A stretch of 64,000 nt of DNA. It comes from a candidate division SR1 bacterium. GTDB taxonomy: Bacteria; Patescibacteriota; Gracilibacteria; Absconditabacterales; Absconditicoccaceae. Shown here piece after piece: positions 52,582-63,992 of the stretch. The stretch is from positions 46,213-110,212 of the forward strand of contig JAPLUU010000015.1 in NCBI GenBank assembly GCA_026397515.1, in the 5' to 3' direction. A program made the position numbers and the translations under genes. Positions within the stretch are counted from its first letter, which is position 1. Each line of letters starts with the position of its first letter. The notes beneath the pieces were generated by a model. It searched no databases. It saw only the letters and a program-made list of their open reading frames with translations, and was not told the DNA's origin.

Positions 52582-52600
52582 TCAACCATTTTATGGTTGA
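52582..52600. promoter_or_regulatory. Palindrome upstream of the COG4705 gene
   Basis: TCAACCAT-ttt-ATGGTTGA, perfect 8-bp arms, between the DEAD-box stop (52635) and the COG4705 start (52543). Possible operator or weak terminator. Confidence 0.4.
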
Positions 52601-52634
52601 AGCATAATGTTCTACCTTAAGTAAATCTTAAATA

Positions 52635-54101
52635 TTACTTGTGTCTAGGTTTTCCAAGACCTCTGAAAGATCATTGTGAATGCGATGATTTACCAACATC
52701 TCTAGAAGATGATTGTCATCTACCATCATGATGTTTTCCTTTATATCAACCGGTTGATGGTCTATCTCAAAGTATGGTAGCACCAGGTCTTGATGGTCTG
52801 CGTTCATGTTGTTTATGATTTGGATTACTACGATAATTATTTTCACCTCTTAGCGCTCTTTGTTCATCAGACGGAGCAAGTTTATTATATGTTTTTGTAA
52901 AACTTTGACGCTTTGGCGCTTGAGGTCTCTTGCCTCATTTTTTGTCCGTAGATCTATCTAGACGAAGATTTCCATATGCTCACATTTTATCTTGTTCGAC
53001 AAGATGCTCTGATGGTTGTATTCTGATTTTATGTATTTTTTCTATCTCTCTCAGTAATGGAGCTTCCAATGGCGAAACCAACATAATAGCTTTACCGCTT
53101 GCTCATGCTCTTCCTGTTCTTCCAATTCTATGGATATAACTCTTGGGATCAGCAGGCACATCGAAATTAATTACCAATCATACATTTTCCATATTCAATC
53201 CTCTCGCAGCTACATCAGTTGTAACAAGTACTTGAGTTTCTCAGGCTTTGAATGCGTTGAGGGTAGATTGCCTTTTCCCTTGAGCCATATCTCAGTTCAA
53301 TAAACCAGCCTTGAATCAATCTCAGATTAAAATTTGATGAATGGTTTTGGTATTTCTTTTGGTATGCGTAAAAATAAGCACTTTATCTTTTGGATGTGCT
53401 TTGATAAGTTTGATGACATTGTATAATTTCTGTTCATGTTCTATAGCGAGATATCTATGATGAATTTTATCTACGGTCACTCACTCACCTATCTTGATAA
53501 ATTCATAAGTAGAGACATGATCTTTTATGATAGCTTTCATTTCATCATTCATAGTCGCAGAAAATGTATAGGTCTGTTTCACATTTTTGAGTTGTGCTCG
53601 TATTTTTTTGATATCACGGACAAATCACATATCCAACATTCTATCTACTTCATCCAAGATGAAATATTCAGCGAGACCGATATTGATGACTTTCTGATTC
53701 ATAAAATCCATTAATCTTCCTGGCGTTGCAATGACGATTGCAGGGTCTTTCTTGAGGATATTTTTTTGAATAAGCGGACTCGCTCATCCATAGAGACAAG
53801 CAAAACTTACTCAGTAAAATTTTGTAAGACTTCTGATTTCCTCACCTATTTGGACAACAAGTTCCCTAGTAGGAGCAAGAATCAATGCCTGCAGAGTTTT
53901 TTTATTCGTATCAATTTTATTAAGGACAGGAAGAAGAAACGCAGCAGTTTTTCCAGTTCAAGTCTGTGATTGTCACACGATATTTTTTCCACTTAAAGCT
54001 ATCTTCATTACTTGTGCTTGAATAGGTGTCACTTCCTTATATCCTATAGCATCCAAAGATCTTAATAATCAAGCTTTTAATCAAAATTCACTAAACAACA
54101 T
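52635..54101 (-). CDS. DEAD-box RNA helicase
   Basis: 488 residues. Motifs: Q-motif GYKEVTPIQAQVM, Walker A SQTGTGKTAA, Ia APTRELVVQI, II DEVD in place of DEAD, III SATM, V TTDVAARGLN, VI HRIGRTGRAG. The C-terminal 120 residues are a basic, Arg/Gly/Ser-rich tail (DGRGQSSSRDVGKSSHSQ) that binds RNA. Probably remodels rRNA or mRNA, in line with RhlE/CsdA enzymes. DEVD is a known variant of motif II. Confidence 0.93.
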
Positions 54102-54267
54102 AATAGAGTTTTTATAAGTAAAATAGGGATAAATTGAGACACAATGATAATATTTTGTCAACGAATATCAAGTATCGGTTTAATTATCAAATAATGTTTA
54201 TATATAGTAGAATACATAAGCCAGACCTTTCTGCTCCATAAGAAAAAATAATATATATTTTAATAGT

Positions 54268-54410
54268 GTCGATTGCGTATCGCTGAATGAAGTATATTTT
54301 CAAAGAGTATCAATATTCAATAAAGATGAAGGGGCAATCGACGAGGGGTTTTTTGGTTTCTTTTTGAACCTGGTAGTCAAAAAGAAACGCCCAGCCGGCA
54401 AGGCGATAGA
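54268..54410 (+). repeat. Structured ~143-bp repeat, family B, copy 2
   Basis: GTCGATTG (54268) and CAATCGAC (54335), then GAGGGG and a T-run, the 12-bp hairpin GTTTCTTTTTGA (54356) with TCAAAAAGAAAC (54377) around ACCTGGTAG, then GCCCAGCCGGCAAGGCGATAGA. The remainder of the gap 54102-54527 is AT-rich sequence in which I see nothing else. Confidence 0.88.
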
Positions 54411-54527
54411 AAAAAAATAGCTCAAACGGAGTATTTACATAAATATATATAAATTATTGATTTACGCTATTCTTTGGCTATACTCCAAACACCATACAAG
54501 AGGGTTTTTTTTATTATAGACACATAT

Positions 54528-55067
54528 ATGATACTCCAATTATTGATACTCTGACTAGTAATTATCGTATCACCGCTAGTACCGCCAGTACTTGTCCCAT
54601 TATCCTACTCGATGACGGGTGCATTAATTTTACAGCAAATTGATCCTCGAATACTTTCGATAGTATCAGTAGCAGCTGCAGTTATAGCTGATATAATTAT
54701 CCGAAAAATGCAAAATTTTGTAATTCCAAGAATGACAATAAACGAAGATTCTCTAAAAGACAAAAATATTTTCGCTCGTATAATAAACAAAATGAACAGT
54801 TATTTCAAAAAAGAAGAAAGAATAGGAAGATTATCATTAAAATGGGAACAGTATTTAGAAAAGAGATCAGGCAGGATAATTACATTTTTATTCGCGATAT
54901 TTTGTTATATACCAGTAATACCAGACATCATAGCTACTAGAATCTTATACAAAAAAATTAAATTCCCCTATTTTATCATAGCTTCTATTATAGGGAAAAG
55001 CATTACTCATATTCCATTCATTTTTTTAGGAAAATCCATAGCACAACTCCTACATCTATGAATATAA
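54528..55067 (+). CDS. Membrane protein, paralogue of the 56489 gene
   Basis: 179 residues. The N-terminus LIIVSPLVPPVLVPLSYSMT and the C-terminus IPDIIATRILYKKIKFPYFI with ASIIGKSITHIPFIFLGKS also occur, in diverged form, in the 177-residue protein at 56489. The layout (helix with Pro-rich break, charged middle, helix with PD and GKS) faintly recalls VTT/DedA proteins, but this is not certain. It is the first of five plus-strand genes to 59125. Confidence 0.65.
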
Positions 55068-55101
55068 TATACAGTAAATTAGAGTAGATTTAGCCATACA
55101 T

Positions 55102-56466
55102 ATGCCTATGAAAAACATCAAAACAATGTTAGACAAGACGGTAAATATCATAAATACATATTATGATCATTCAGAAAAAAATCCCGTCCTGAAGTATAAA
55201 TCACCCGCAACACTCAAAAAAGAAATCAATCTAAAAATATCACAGAAATGAACACCCGTGAATGCACTTTTTAATGAACTAGAAAAAATAGCACTCAATA
55301 GTCCAAAAACGAATAGTAAGGGGTTTTTTAATTTGTTGGTTGGTGGAGAAATTCTTCCAGCAGTCATGGCAGAGATGCTGGCAGCAGTTTTAAACAATAC
55401 AATGCATACCTACAAATCAGCAGGCATACATATTTTGATCGAACAAGAAGTAATCAAATTTTTCTTAAAAAAGATTGGCTACAAAAATGGTGATGGAATT
55501 TTTGGACCAGGATGATCATTGACTAATATGATAGCGTTAGTGCTTGCGAGAAATGAAAAAATTTCTTCTATAAAAAAATTAGGAATAGCTGGCAAAAAAT
55601 TAGTCTGATATACGTCAGATCAAGCACACTATTCTACAGAAAAATTTATTAGTGTAACCGGACTCGGTAAAGACGCTATTAGAATACTACCTACAGATGA
55701 CAAAGGGAAAATGAATACAAAAATATTAGAAGAAACAATTATATCTGACCTTCGTCACGGATATATTCCATTTTTCATAAACGCTACAGTATGAACGACC
55801 GTACTGTGAGCTTTTGATCCTATAGAAAAAATAGCCAAGATCGCAAAAAAATATAAACTACGACTTCACACCGACGCAGCATTAGGAGGATGAGCACTAT
55901 TAAGTAAAAAACATAAACATTTACTTAAATGAATAGAGCAAAGTAATTCTGTTTCACGAAGCCTACATAAAATGATGAATGTACCATTATTAGCAGCAGT
56001 ATTACTAGTAAAAGATCCGAATACACTCTATGAAAATTTTCACGAAAATGCAGATTATCTTTTTCAGATGGATGAAAAAAATCTCAACCCTGGAAATAAA
56101 TCAATTCAATGTGGAAGAAGAAATGATGCATTCAAAGTGTGGACAGCATTGAAATATCTTGGAGAAAAATGATACGAAAAAAGAATCAATCAAGAATTTG
56201 GAAATGCGAAGTACGCAGTATCTGTAATCAAAAAGGATAGAAATCTTACCCTTGTTTTAGAACCGGAATGTATTAATGTATGCTTTCAAGTCAAAGGGAA
56301 ACCAGCAAGTAAAATCTGTGAAGCATTGGACAAACAAGGATTGATAAAGGTCAGTTATGGAAAACGAAAATGAGAAGAATTTATCAGATTAATAACCGTC
56401 AATGCTGATATGACCAAAAAAGATATAGATAATTTTTTCAAACACATCAAAAATGTAAAGATATAA
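55102..56466 (+). CDS. PLP-dependent group II decarboxylase
   Basis: 454 residues. Family marks: GSLTNMIALVLARN (cofactor-phosphate region), SDQAHYSTEKF (His stacking on PLP), LHTDAALGGGALLS (Asp pairing with the pyridine nitrogen) and SRSLHKMMNVP (the Schiff-base Lys; the family usually has DPHKW). The enzymes decarboxylate glutamate, aspartate, sulfinoalanine or aromatic amino acids; the substrate is not clear here. The Trp after the catalytic Lys is missing, which suggests a divergent group. It lies between two paralogous membrane protein genes. Confidence 0.85.
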
Positions 56467-56488
56467 TTTTTTTATTTACATCGATCAA

Positions 56489-57022
56489 ATGTTATTAAAA
56501 CATCTCATTATATCGTGTCTTGTAGTAATCTCACCGATATTTCCTCCCGTAATTATACCTATTACGTATACACTTATAGGGATTCGTTTACTCCAAGGAG
56601 CAGGACCTATAGCTATGTCATTTGGTACGGTTATACCAGCAGCGGCAAGTAGTATACTTATACGATTATTATATGGGTATATGCATAGGTGGATACTAAG
56701 ATTCAAGGAAAAAAGAAACAATAAAGATTGGATATCCCGTCGAGAAAACAAATTTGCAATATACATAGAAAACAGAAAATGATTAAGTAATTTTAACAAA
56801 AAAATAACTAATTATCTAGAAAAAAGAAATAGTAAACGAATATTATTTTTGCTGACCATCGTAGCGATAGACTCAGCAATCCCTGATATTGTAGCCATAG
56901 GTATTGTACGCAAAAGATTACCATTTCCATTATTCATTCTTGCAGCAATTATCGGGAAATCAACCGTATATCTCCCTGTGATATGGTGAGCAAAACGAAT
57001 TTTAAACATGTTCTGAAGTTAG
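56489..57022 (+). CDS. Membrane protein, paralogue of the 54528 gene
   Basis: 177 residues. It repeats the pattern of its paralogue: VVISPIFPPVIIPITYTLIG near the start, a charged middle (HRWILRFKEKRNNKDWISRR), and IPDIVAIGIVRKRLPFPLFI with AAIIGKSTVYLPVIWG near the end. It begins 22 bases after the decarboxylase stop. The two copies around one enzyme suggest tandem duplication and perhaps a heterodimeric transporter for the product. Confidence 0.65.
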
Positions 57023-57056
57023 ATAATAAATTTACTTTGTTCCCTGAAAATAATTT

Positions 57057-58073
57057 ATGAAAAATATAGTACGTCGAATACAAAAGTATAAAAGATGGGA
57101 ATTCTGGCCATCATATATTTTTGATATACCCGTATATATCTATTGGATATTGCTTGGAATAAAAGCAGGTCATATTTTATTTTTTTCTAATATCAATCCA
57201 GGAATGTTGTTTAGTGGATTTTCTGGATATGGAAAATATGATGAGATTATAAAGTTTGACCCAGCATTAAGACCCAAAACAATTCTCATCAAGATATGAG
57301 ATTCTTTTGAAAAAATAAAAAAAGAAATAGACAATGAGAATATAAAGTATCCCGCAATTATGAAGCCAAATATGGGGAGAACAGCCAGAGATATTAGTAA
57401 AATATATACGGACGAATGACTCAGAAAACATCTGACCACTATGAAAGAAGAATACGTCATCCAAGAATTTATCGATGATCCTTTGGAATTTGGAATTTTA
57501 TATTATCGTATACCAGGAGAAGCAAAAGGACATATAACAGGAGTGACGGACAAACGTTTGGTATTCGTCGAAGGAAATGGAAAACATACCTTATGAGAGT
57601 TAGTTCGAAATCACGAAAGAGCAAGATTCTATTACAAACCATTTAAAAAACTTCACGAAAAAATGTGGAATAAAATACTTCCCGTATGAGAAAAATTGCA
57701 AATGAATTTTTTGGGGAATCATTGTAGATGATCATGTTTCTATGATGCAACACATTTGATAAATGCAAATTTAGAAGAGACCATAGATAAATTAAGTAAA
57801 ACTATACCATGATTTTATTATGGACGTTATGATGTAAAAGTAAAAAATATAGAAGACCTCTATACAGGTAAATATAAAATTATGGAATTAAACGGAATGG
57901 GAACATTACCTGTACATATCTACGATCCTACTCATAACATACGATTTGCTTACAAAGAACTTTTCAAACACCGAAATATTATCTATAAAATCAGTAAAGA
58001 AAATCACAAAAGAGGACATCAATATATCTCCCTACGAAAAGCGAGAGAGATAGTCAAAAAATATGGGATATAA
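57057..58073 (+). CDS. ATP-grasp family ligase
   Basis: 338 residues. ATP-grasp signs: YPAIMKPNMGRTARDISKIY (phosphate-binding loop after a Lys), EEYVIQEFIDDPLEFGILYY (adenine clamp) and YGRYDVKVKNIEDLYTG with IMELNGMGTLPVHIYDP, where Asp, Glu and Asn bind Mg. The N-terminus has one hydrophobic stretch (IPVYIYWILLGIKAGHILFF), so it may sit at the membrane. ATP-grasp enzymes join a carboxylate to an amine or thiol. With the decarboxylase upstream it could build an amide or peptide-like compound. Confidence 0.8.
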
Positions 58074-58093
58074 ATTATTTACCTCCTATTATA

Positions 58094-59125
58094 ATGCTCA
58101 TGAAACATTTTAAGGGTTCAATTATTTTCACCATAATAGCTATCTTTATAGCATTTTTTCTCTGAGCCGGGAAAGCAATGAATATCCCAGTAGGACTACA
58201 GACAATATTTATTGTACTTATCTTATGAATACTAGAAATTTCTTTATCATTTGATAACGCAGTTGTCAATGCAACGGTATTAAAAAAAATGGATGCTAAA
58301 TGGCAGCAGAGATTTCTGACACGAGGAATGGCTATAGCGGTCTTTGGAATGAGAATTATTTTTCCATTGATCATTGTAGCTATCGTAGGGTGAATAAATC
58401 CACTAGCAGCATTTAATTTAGCAATATTTGATCCTAATCAATATGCAGCAATACTCACAGGATCACACATCACTATAGCATGATTCGGAGGAACATTTTT
58501 ACTTTTGGTTGCATTAAAGTTTTTTCTTGATGCAGAAAAGGAGACCCATCGACTCGGATATATAGAAAAATATTTACAAAAAATCTGATCACTCAAATCT
58601 ATGGAAATAATAATTACCATAATGATTGTCTACATCATAGGAAGTTTTCTTCCTGCAGCAGAACATCTCACATTTCTCGTAGCAAGTATGCGATGAATCA
58701 TTCTTTTCGTCCTCATGGAATGAATAACCACACTACTGCAAACGTCAAAATGAGGAATCACTAACATCCATAAAGTTTGATTATCTTTATTCTTATATTT
58801 GGAAGTATTAGATGCGAGCTTTTCATTCGACGGAGTAATCGGAGCATTTGCCTTAAGCAAAAATATCTTTATCATAGCATTAGGACTTTGAATAGGAGCG
58901 ATGTTTGTAAGAAGTCTGACGATAATGCTCGTAAAAAAATGAACACTAACAAAATACAAATATCTTGAGCATGGAGCATTTTGGGCAATTTTCGCTCTAG
59001 CAGCAATTATGTTTTTGAATACCCTTTTCCATGTTTCAGAAACACTTACGGGAATAATATGAGCAATATGTATAGGACTAGCGCTTTGGAGTTCAATTAA
59101 AGAAAATAAAAAAAATATCAATTAA
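58094..59125 (+). CDS. DUF475/TerC-family membrane protein
   Basis: 343 residues with about nine helices. The TerC/DUF475 marks are present: LEISLSFDNAVVNATVLKKM (acidic/Asn site in an early helix), RGMAIAVFGMRIIFPLIIVA and, in the second half, FLYLEVLDASFSFDGVIGAF. TerC-type proteins are linked with metal export (Mn, Ca) and tellurite resistance. About ten glycines are TGA. It ends the five-gene run; repeat B copy 3 follows. Confidence 0.9.
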
Positions 59126-59140
59126 AAATTAAGGTATAAA

Positions 59141-59283
59141 GTCGATTGTATATCGCTGAATGAAGCATTTTTTCAAAGAGTATCAATGCTTAATAAAAAT
59201 GAAGGGACAATCGACGAGGGGTTTTTTGGTTTCTTTTTTTACCTGGGAGAAAAAAAGAAACGCCCAGCCGGCGAGGCGATAGA
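59141..59283 (+). repeat. Structured ~143-bp repeat, family B, copy 3
   Basis: GTCGATTG (59141) and CAATCGAC (59208), an inner pair AAGCAT/ATGCTT, GAGGGG and a T-run, the 12-bp hairpin GTTTCTTTTTTT (59229) with AAAAAAAGAAAC (59250) around ACCTGGGAG, then GCCCAGCCGGCGAGGCGATAGA. It lies between DUF475 and gatB and may also terminate transcription. Confidence 0.9.
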
Positions 59284-59387
59284 ATATATGAGCATATAAA
59301 AGCTTTAAGAAAAATATTGTTTTTTACAGATAGTTATGTACTATATTACATGTTTATGTAATATTTTAATCAATTAATTCGGTGAAT

Positions 59388-60818
59388 ATGTTATTAACCA
59401 TAGGTTTGGAAATCCACATAAAATTAAAATCAATGAACAAAATGTTCTGTCAGTGTAAGAACCAACAAAATTTTGATGATCTTTTACCAAATACAAATAT
59501 CTGTCCCGTCTGTACAGGACAACCAGGAGCACTTCCTACCTTAAGTGAAGAAGTTTTGGAGAAAACACTAATTTTGGGTAAAGCATTAAAGTGTAAGATA
59601 AATGAAATTTCAACATTCGATAGAAAATCATATTTTTATCCTGATTTGCCTATGGGCTACCAGATTACCCAACTCTATCATCCTACCAATACCCAGGGAC
59701 AAGTTTCCTTTTTCTTAGATAATTATACTGATGAAAGAACAGTTAACATCCAAGACGCACATATGGAAAATGATACAGGAAAAATGATTCATGACGGTGG
59801 ACAAGCATTGCTCGATTTTAATCGTGCAGGGACACCATTGGTGGAAATAGTTACCTTACCAGACTTTAGAAGCTCAGAAGAAGTAGTAGAATTTTTGAAA
59901 GAACTTCAAAGAATAGTAAGATACAATACTATCGCTGATGCGGATTTAGAAAAAGGTCAGATGAGAGTGGATGTAAACATTTCATTGAGAAAATCAGAAA
60001 CAGACCCATTTGGAACCAGAGCAGAAATAAAAAACATCAACTCATTTGGAATGATCAAAAGAGCTATCGAACATGAACAGATAAGACAAGAAAAAATATA
60101 CGAAGCGGGAGAAACATTTTCTCAACAAACAAGAGGTCGAGACGATACCAAAGGTGAATCCTATCTTATGAGATCCAAAGAAGATGCCCTAGATTATAGA
60201 TATTTTCCAGAACCTGACTTACCAGTATTAAAAATAGATGACGAAAGAAGAACTCGATTAGAAGAGCAAGCAATAACTATTCCACACAATATAATTAAAC
60301 AATTCAATGATTATGGATTCAATAAGGAATACATCAATGCCATAATAAGCGACAAGGAAATATTAGATTACTTTATGAATTTTGTAGACCAAAAAATAGA
60401 ACCGAAACTTATCGTAAAACGAATCGCTGGACCAATCGCTGCACGAATGAAAGAAAATTTCAAAAATACACAAGAGCTTCCTTTCACTAACGAACAATTT
60501 GGTGAATTTTTAGGCAAAGCACAAGATGGATCTCTCATGGAAAATCAGTTGAAAATAATCATGGATGAAATGCTGTCTACAGGAAAAAATCTAGAAGAAA
60601 TTATCAAAGAAAAATGATTCGATGCACCAGCGATGGATAGCAACGAAATAAAGCTTTTGGCTAAAGAAGTCTTAGCAGGGAATACAACCATAGTAGAACA
60701 ATATAAAGCGGGGAAAACAACAACTATGGGATTCTTTATCGGACAATTAATGAAAAAGACATGAGGTAAGACCAATCCAAAAATTGCTCAAGATATTTTC
60801 GAAAAACTATTGGGATAA
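59388..60818 (+). CDS. gatB: Asp/Glu-tRNA(Asn/Gln) amidotransferase subunit B
   Basis: 476 residues, normal GatB length. The zinc site is Cys21, Cys23, Cys39 and Cys42 (MFCQCK and NICPVC). FDRKSYFYPDLPMGYQITQL and RYFPEPDLPVL are strong family marks; the C-terminal YqeY-like domain ends the protein. It phosphorylates and amidates Glu-tRNA(Gln) or Asp-tRNA(Asn), so an indirect pathway for Gln or Asn charging is likely. gatA and gatC are not in the window. ATG at 59388 fits the family; a GTG two codons earlier is possible. Only three TGA codons, all near the end. Confidence 0.96.
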
Positions 60819-60849
60819 AAGATTTTAATTTATTTCTTATAAAAATTTA

Positions 60850-61503
60850 ATGAAAAAAACATTTAACATTTTTAAAAGTGGATTATTAACAGGATTAATA
60901 ATTCAATTAGCAATTGGCCCACTCTTTTTTTTTGTTATAAACCTTACCCTTCAAAAAACTGTTCTTGATGGGTTAATGGGTGCTTTGGCAATGACAATTG
61001 TTAGTTACCTCTATATCGCTCTTTCTACCTTTGGTATTGGAGAATTTCTTAAAAATAAAAGAGTAAAAAAAATATTTGGGATATTGAGTTCGATCGTTTT
61101 AATTATTTTTTGAGGAATTATTATTAAGGGAGCAATAAGTAGTGGAATTTCCGAAACAGTAGTACATACAACAAGCCTATTTTCAAGTTTTGTATCTGTT
61201 TTCTTACTCGCAATTTCTAATCCATTATCAATTGTTTTCTTCTCTGGCTTGTTTTCAGCAAAAGCAGTAGAATATAATTATACAAAAGGGGAATTATATT
61301 CTTTTGGATTCGGAGTAGGACTATCTACCCTTATATTTACCAGTGGAGCTGTCTTGATATTTTCATTACTTAAAGGAACAATACCTACAATAGTTATGCA
61401 AGTATTAAATGTAATTGTGGGAACACTAATAATCCGATATGGAATAATAAGATTAGTAAAACTTTTAAAAGAGAATAAGTTGGCTCGCAAAACCAATAAA
61501 TAA
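60850..61503 (+). CDS. LysE-type amino-acid/metabolite exporter
   Basis: 217 residues, six helices. GLIIQLAIGPLFFFVINLTL at the start and AISNPLSIVFFSGLFSAKAV in the middle match the LysE/RhtB superfamily (the two Pro-containing motifs). These export amino acids or small solutes. Only one glycine (IFGGII) is TGA out of about 19, so it may be a recent acquisition. It starts 31 bases after gatB. Confidence 0.82.
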
Positions 61504-61587
61504 CAACAAATATAATACATTTAAAATATATTGACTATCCACAGTAGCTATCCAAGTTCACCCTTGTAGATTTTTTTTACAAAAAAA

Positions 61588-61619
61588 CTCAGCAGTTTTC
61601 ACTACTGAGGTATATTTTT
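61588..61619. terminator. Hairpin between LysE and CcdA genes
   Basis: CTCAGCAGT-tttc-ACTACTGAG (61588-61609, one mismatch) with an A-run before and T-rich sequence after; probably a two-way terminator for convergent genes. Confidence 0.7.
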
Positions 61620-61658
61620 AATCCATAATTCGAAATCCGTAATAGAGTAATCTCTTAA

Positions 61659-62753
61659 TTATATAGTAGTCAATACATAGATTCAAAGTCCAAGCATAAG
61701 TATTCATACAATGAGGTGAATCAGTTTAGTCTTTTCATGTTTGATTTTAGCAATTTTATCTACACTTGCATATCAGAATGCTACCATAGCAGCTATAGCA
61801 ACCATCGGTAAGACAAAGATTAAGTTATACACTATCAAATAAATATATCATCGAAGATTGAGATTTTTGCTTTGAGAACTCATAAATCACAAGATAGTGA
61901 AATAGGGACCAGAAGAACACGGAAGAAGAAATAAGCTAACTAATACTCCGACAAAAAAAGCTCACCACGGAGAAGATACATTTTCAATCAATGCCATCAT
62001 TTTTGGTCTTCGACTAAACGGTACTTCCATCACAAACCATTTTCCATATCGGAAATAATCTTTGAGATTAGCAAGTCAGACAACGATTCATAGTATTCCT
62101 ACAACGAGTTTGAGAATATATGTATTATTAGCAGTTGCAAGAGCCGAGAATAAACCGACACCCATAGCAAGATAGGTAAGGAAAACGGCTAAGGAAAAAA
62201 GTCCTCACGCAAATAAAGTTTTTCTTCTACTCTTATGTCTCGTAAGTATGGTGGAAAGCAAAAGTAACATTACTGCAAATGCACATGGATTGATACTATC
62301 AGAGATAGCAGCAGGAAGCATAATTCAGAAGAATGCTAATCTTTCTTTCAGACTCTTTTCTACTGGTTGTACTCCTCCACTCAAAGCCGTATCTTTACAT
62401 GTAGCAGCAGTGATTTGTGCTAATTTTCCAGAAAAATAGTCTATAATATTTGTATCGCCATTGATATAATTACAATTGATTCCACTATTGATAATCAAAA
62501 AAGGAACACCAATTTTATCATAGGTTAATGTATGCTTTTCAAGATAACCATTGAATTCATCCAGATTTTTTTTATTGAAAAAAACTTCTTTCTGAGTCAA
62601 ATCAAATTGTTGAGTGATTTTATTGTCTTTGATATATTCCTGTACTTTAGCACAGTGAGGACACCCATTACCATAAAATAATATATATTCCTGAGCAGTA
62701 CTCACACTTATCATTGCTACAAACGCAACAATTATTCCTATCACATATTTCAT
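61659..62753 (-). CDS. Thioredoxin-like domain fused to CcdA-type membrane protein
   Basis: 364 residues. Signal peptide MKYVIGIIVAFVAMISVSTA, then a thioredoxin/glutaredoxin-like domain with active site GNGCPHCAKV (CPHC as in DsbA) facing outside. The CcdA/DsbD membrane half (about residues 150-364) has INPCAFAVMLLLLSTIL and LFLLPCSSGPYFTILGF, with the paired Cys that carry electrons across the membrane. It supplies or receives reducing power outside the cell for disulfide exchange. An ATG three codons earlier is possible. The fusion of both parts in one chain is found in many candidate phyla. Confidence 0.9.
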
Positions 62754-62779
62754 TACTATCATACAATTATAAGATAAAT

Positions 62780-63466
62780 TTAGTTTTTATATTGGATTGC
62801 TTCTAACGTTAACGTTCATTCTGGATCAACACTTACAGACATAAGATTGGCAACATTTGTTTCAAGTAATTCATGATTTACATACACAATTCATTTGGTA
62901 AGACTACCAATATCCAATCCAGAAATATAATCTATATTTCCAACTTTTGCAAGTGCCTGTGCTTGTTGAAAGTCCTTGCTAATATATAAAGAAGCTTTCT
63001 GTGCTATACGTTGTGCTTGTTGTAAAGCTAGAGTATAATCTCATTTATACACAAGTGTAGTAGAACCATATCCACTAGCATTCATGGCAGTATACGTAGA
63101 TAAGGCTTTATTAAGTTCCATACCTTTAGGTTCAGTCAATCAAAGTTTTTTGGACCAAAGTGGTAAAGTATATGAAGGCAAAGACTTTTTATCGAATACC
63201 TTCTGTATAACAGCAAACGTAGTTTCAATAGTGGTATCAGTTCCATTAGTCAGATCAACATATTTTTGTTGAAGTTGATCAACAAGGACTTGTGCTTGAT
63301 CCATAGATATTTTTCCAGAACTCATATCTTCAGATACCTGAGTAACAATAGTTTGTAAGGTAGGTAAATCAGCTATCGTATTAACATCAATATTGAGTAC
63401 ATCATTTCTTGTACATCATAAAAAAACCAATGAGAAGACGAGAATCACAAGTAAATATTTTTTCAT
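62780..63466 (-). CDS. Lipoprotein, 228 aa
   Basis: Signal peptide MKKYLLVILVFSLVFLGC with a lipobox-like VFLGC (Cys18; Gly by TGA). The mature part is mixed helix with Gln-rich stretches (DQAQVLVDQLQQKYVDLTNG; LALQQAQRIAQKASLYISKD). It lies 27 bases upstream of the CcdA fusion on the same strand, so it may be co-expressed with it. Family not recognised. Confidence 0.75.
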
Positions 63467-63494
63467 AAGAAGGAATAAGAAAGTAAAGGGTATA

Positions 63495-63992
63495 CTAGTT
63501 TTTAAACATATGTTCGTTTTTCAAGATTAACACTAAGAGAACGAATGTTATCAAAAGATTAAAGAAACTACCACCAAAACTTCCATATGATTTGTATGAA
63601 TATAAACCTACAGGTATCAAACTGATAAGAAATGAAAGAGCGGAAACAGAAAATCAAAGAATAGCCAATGAAATTACTCGTTTCTTAAATCTAATCATAC
63701 CAATTCATGTAAACAACGAAAGCAATGAAAATGCAATTGCCAATAATATAGCAATCAATACACGTATTCCTATGCCGAATCCTAGACTAAACATAAATCC
63801 AAGTCCACTCAAAGAAATCAAAAAAGAAAAAATACCAACGATTCCGGTAATAAGAGATATTCGTCCTACGATAGTGAAAATTGTTTTAAGATATGGTTGG
63901 ATTTTATGGTTTACATCATGCACAAAATGATATCCAAGGATATTCTTTACGATTTTATGATTGAGAAATGTAGTAAAGATTCCTTTATTCAT
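63495..63992 (-). CDS. Multi-pass membrane protein, 165 aa
   Basis: Four hydrophobic segments: TIVGRISLITGIVGIFSFLI, FGIGIRVLIAILLAIAFSLL, ILWFSVSALSFLISLIPVG and NLLITFVLLVLILKN. The N-terminal 35 residues are basic with several His (NHKIVKNILGYHFVHDVNHK). An internal TGA at 63705 is read as Gly (SLFTGIGMIRFKKRV). It starts 8 bases from the window end and is complete. No family recognised. Confidence 0.68.
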
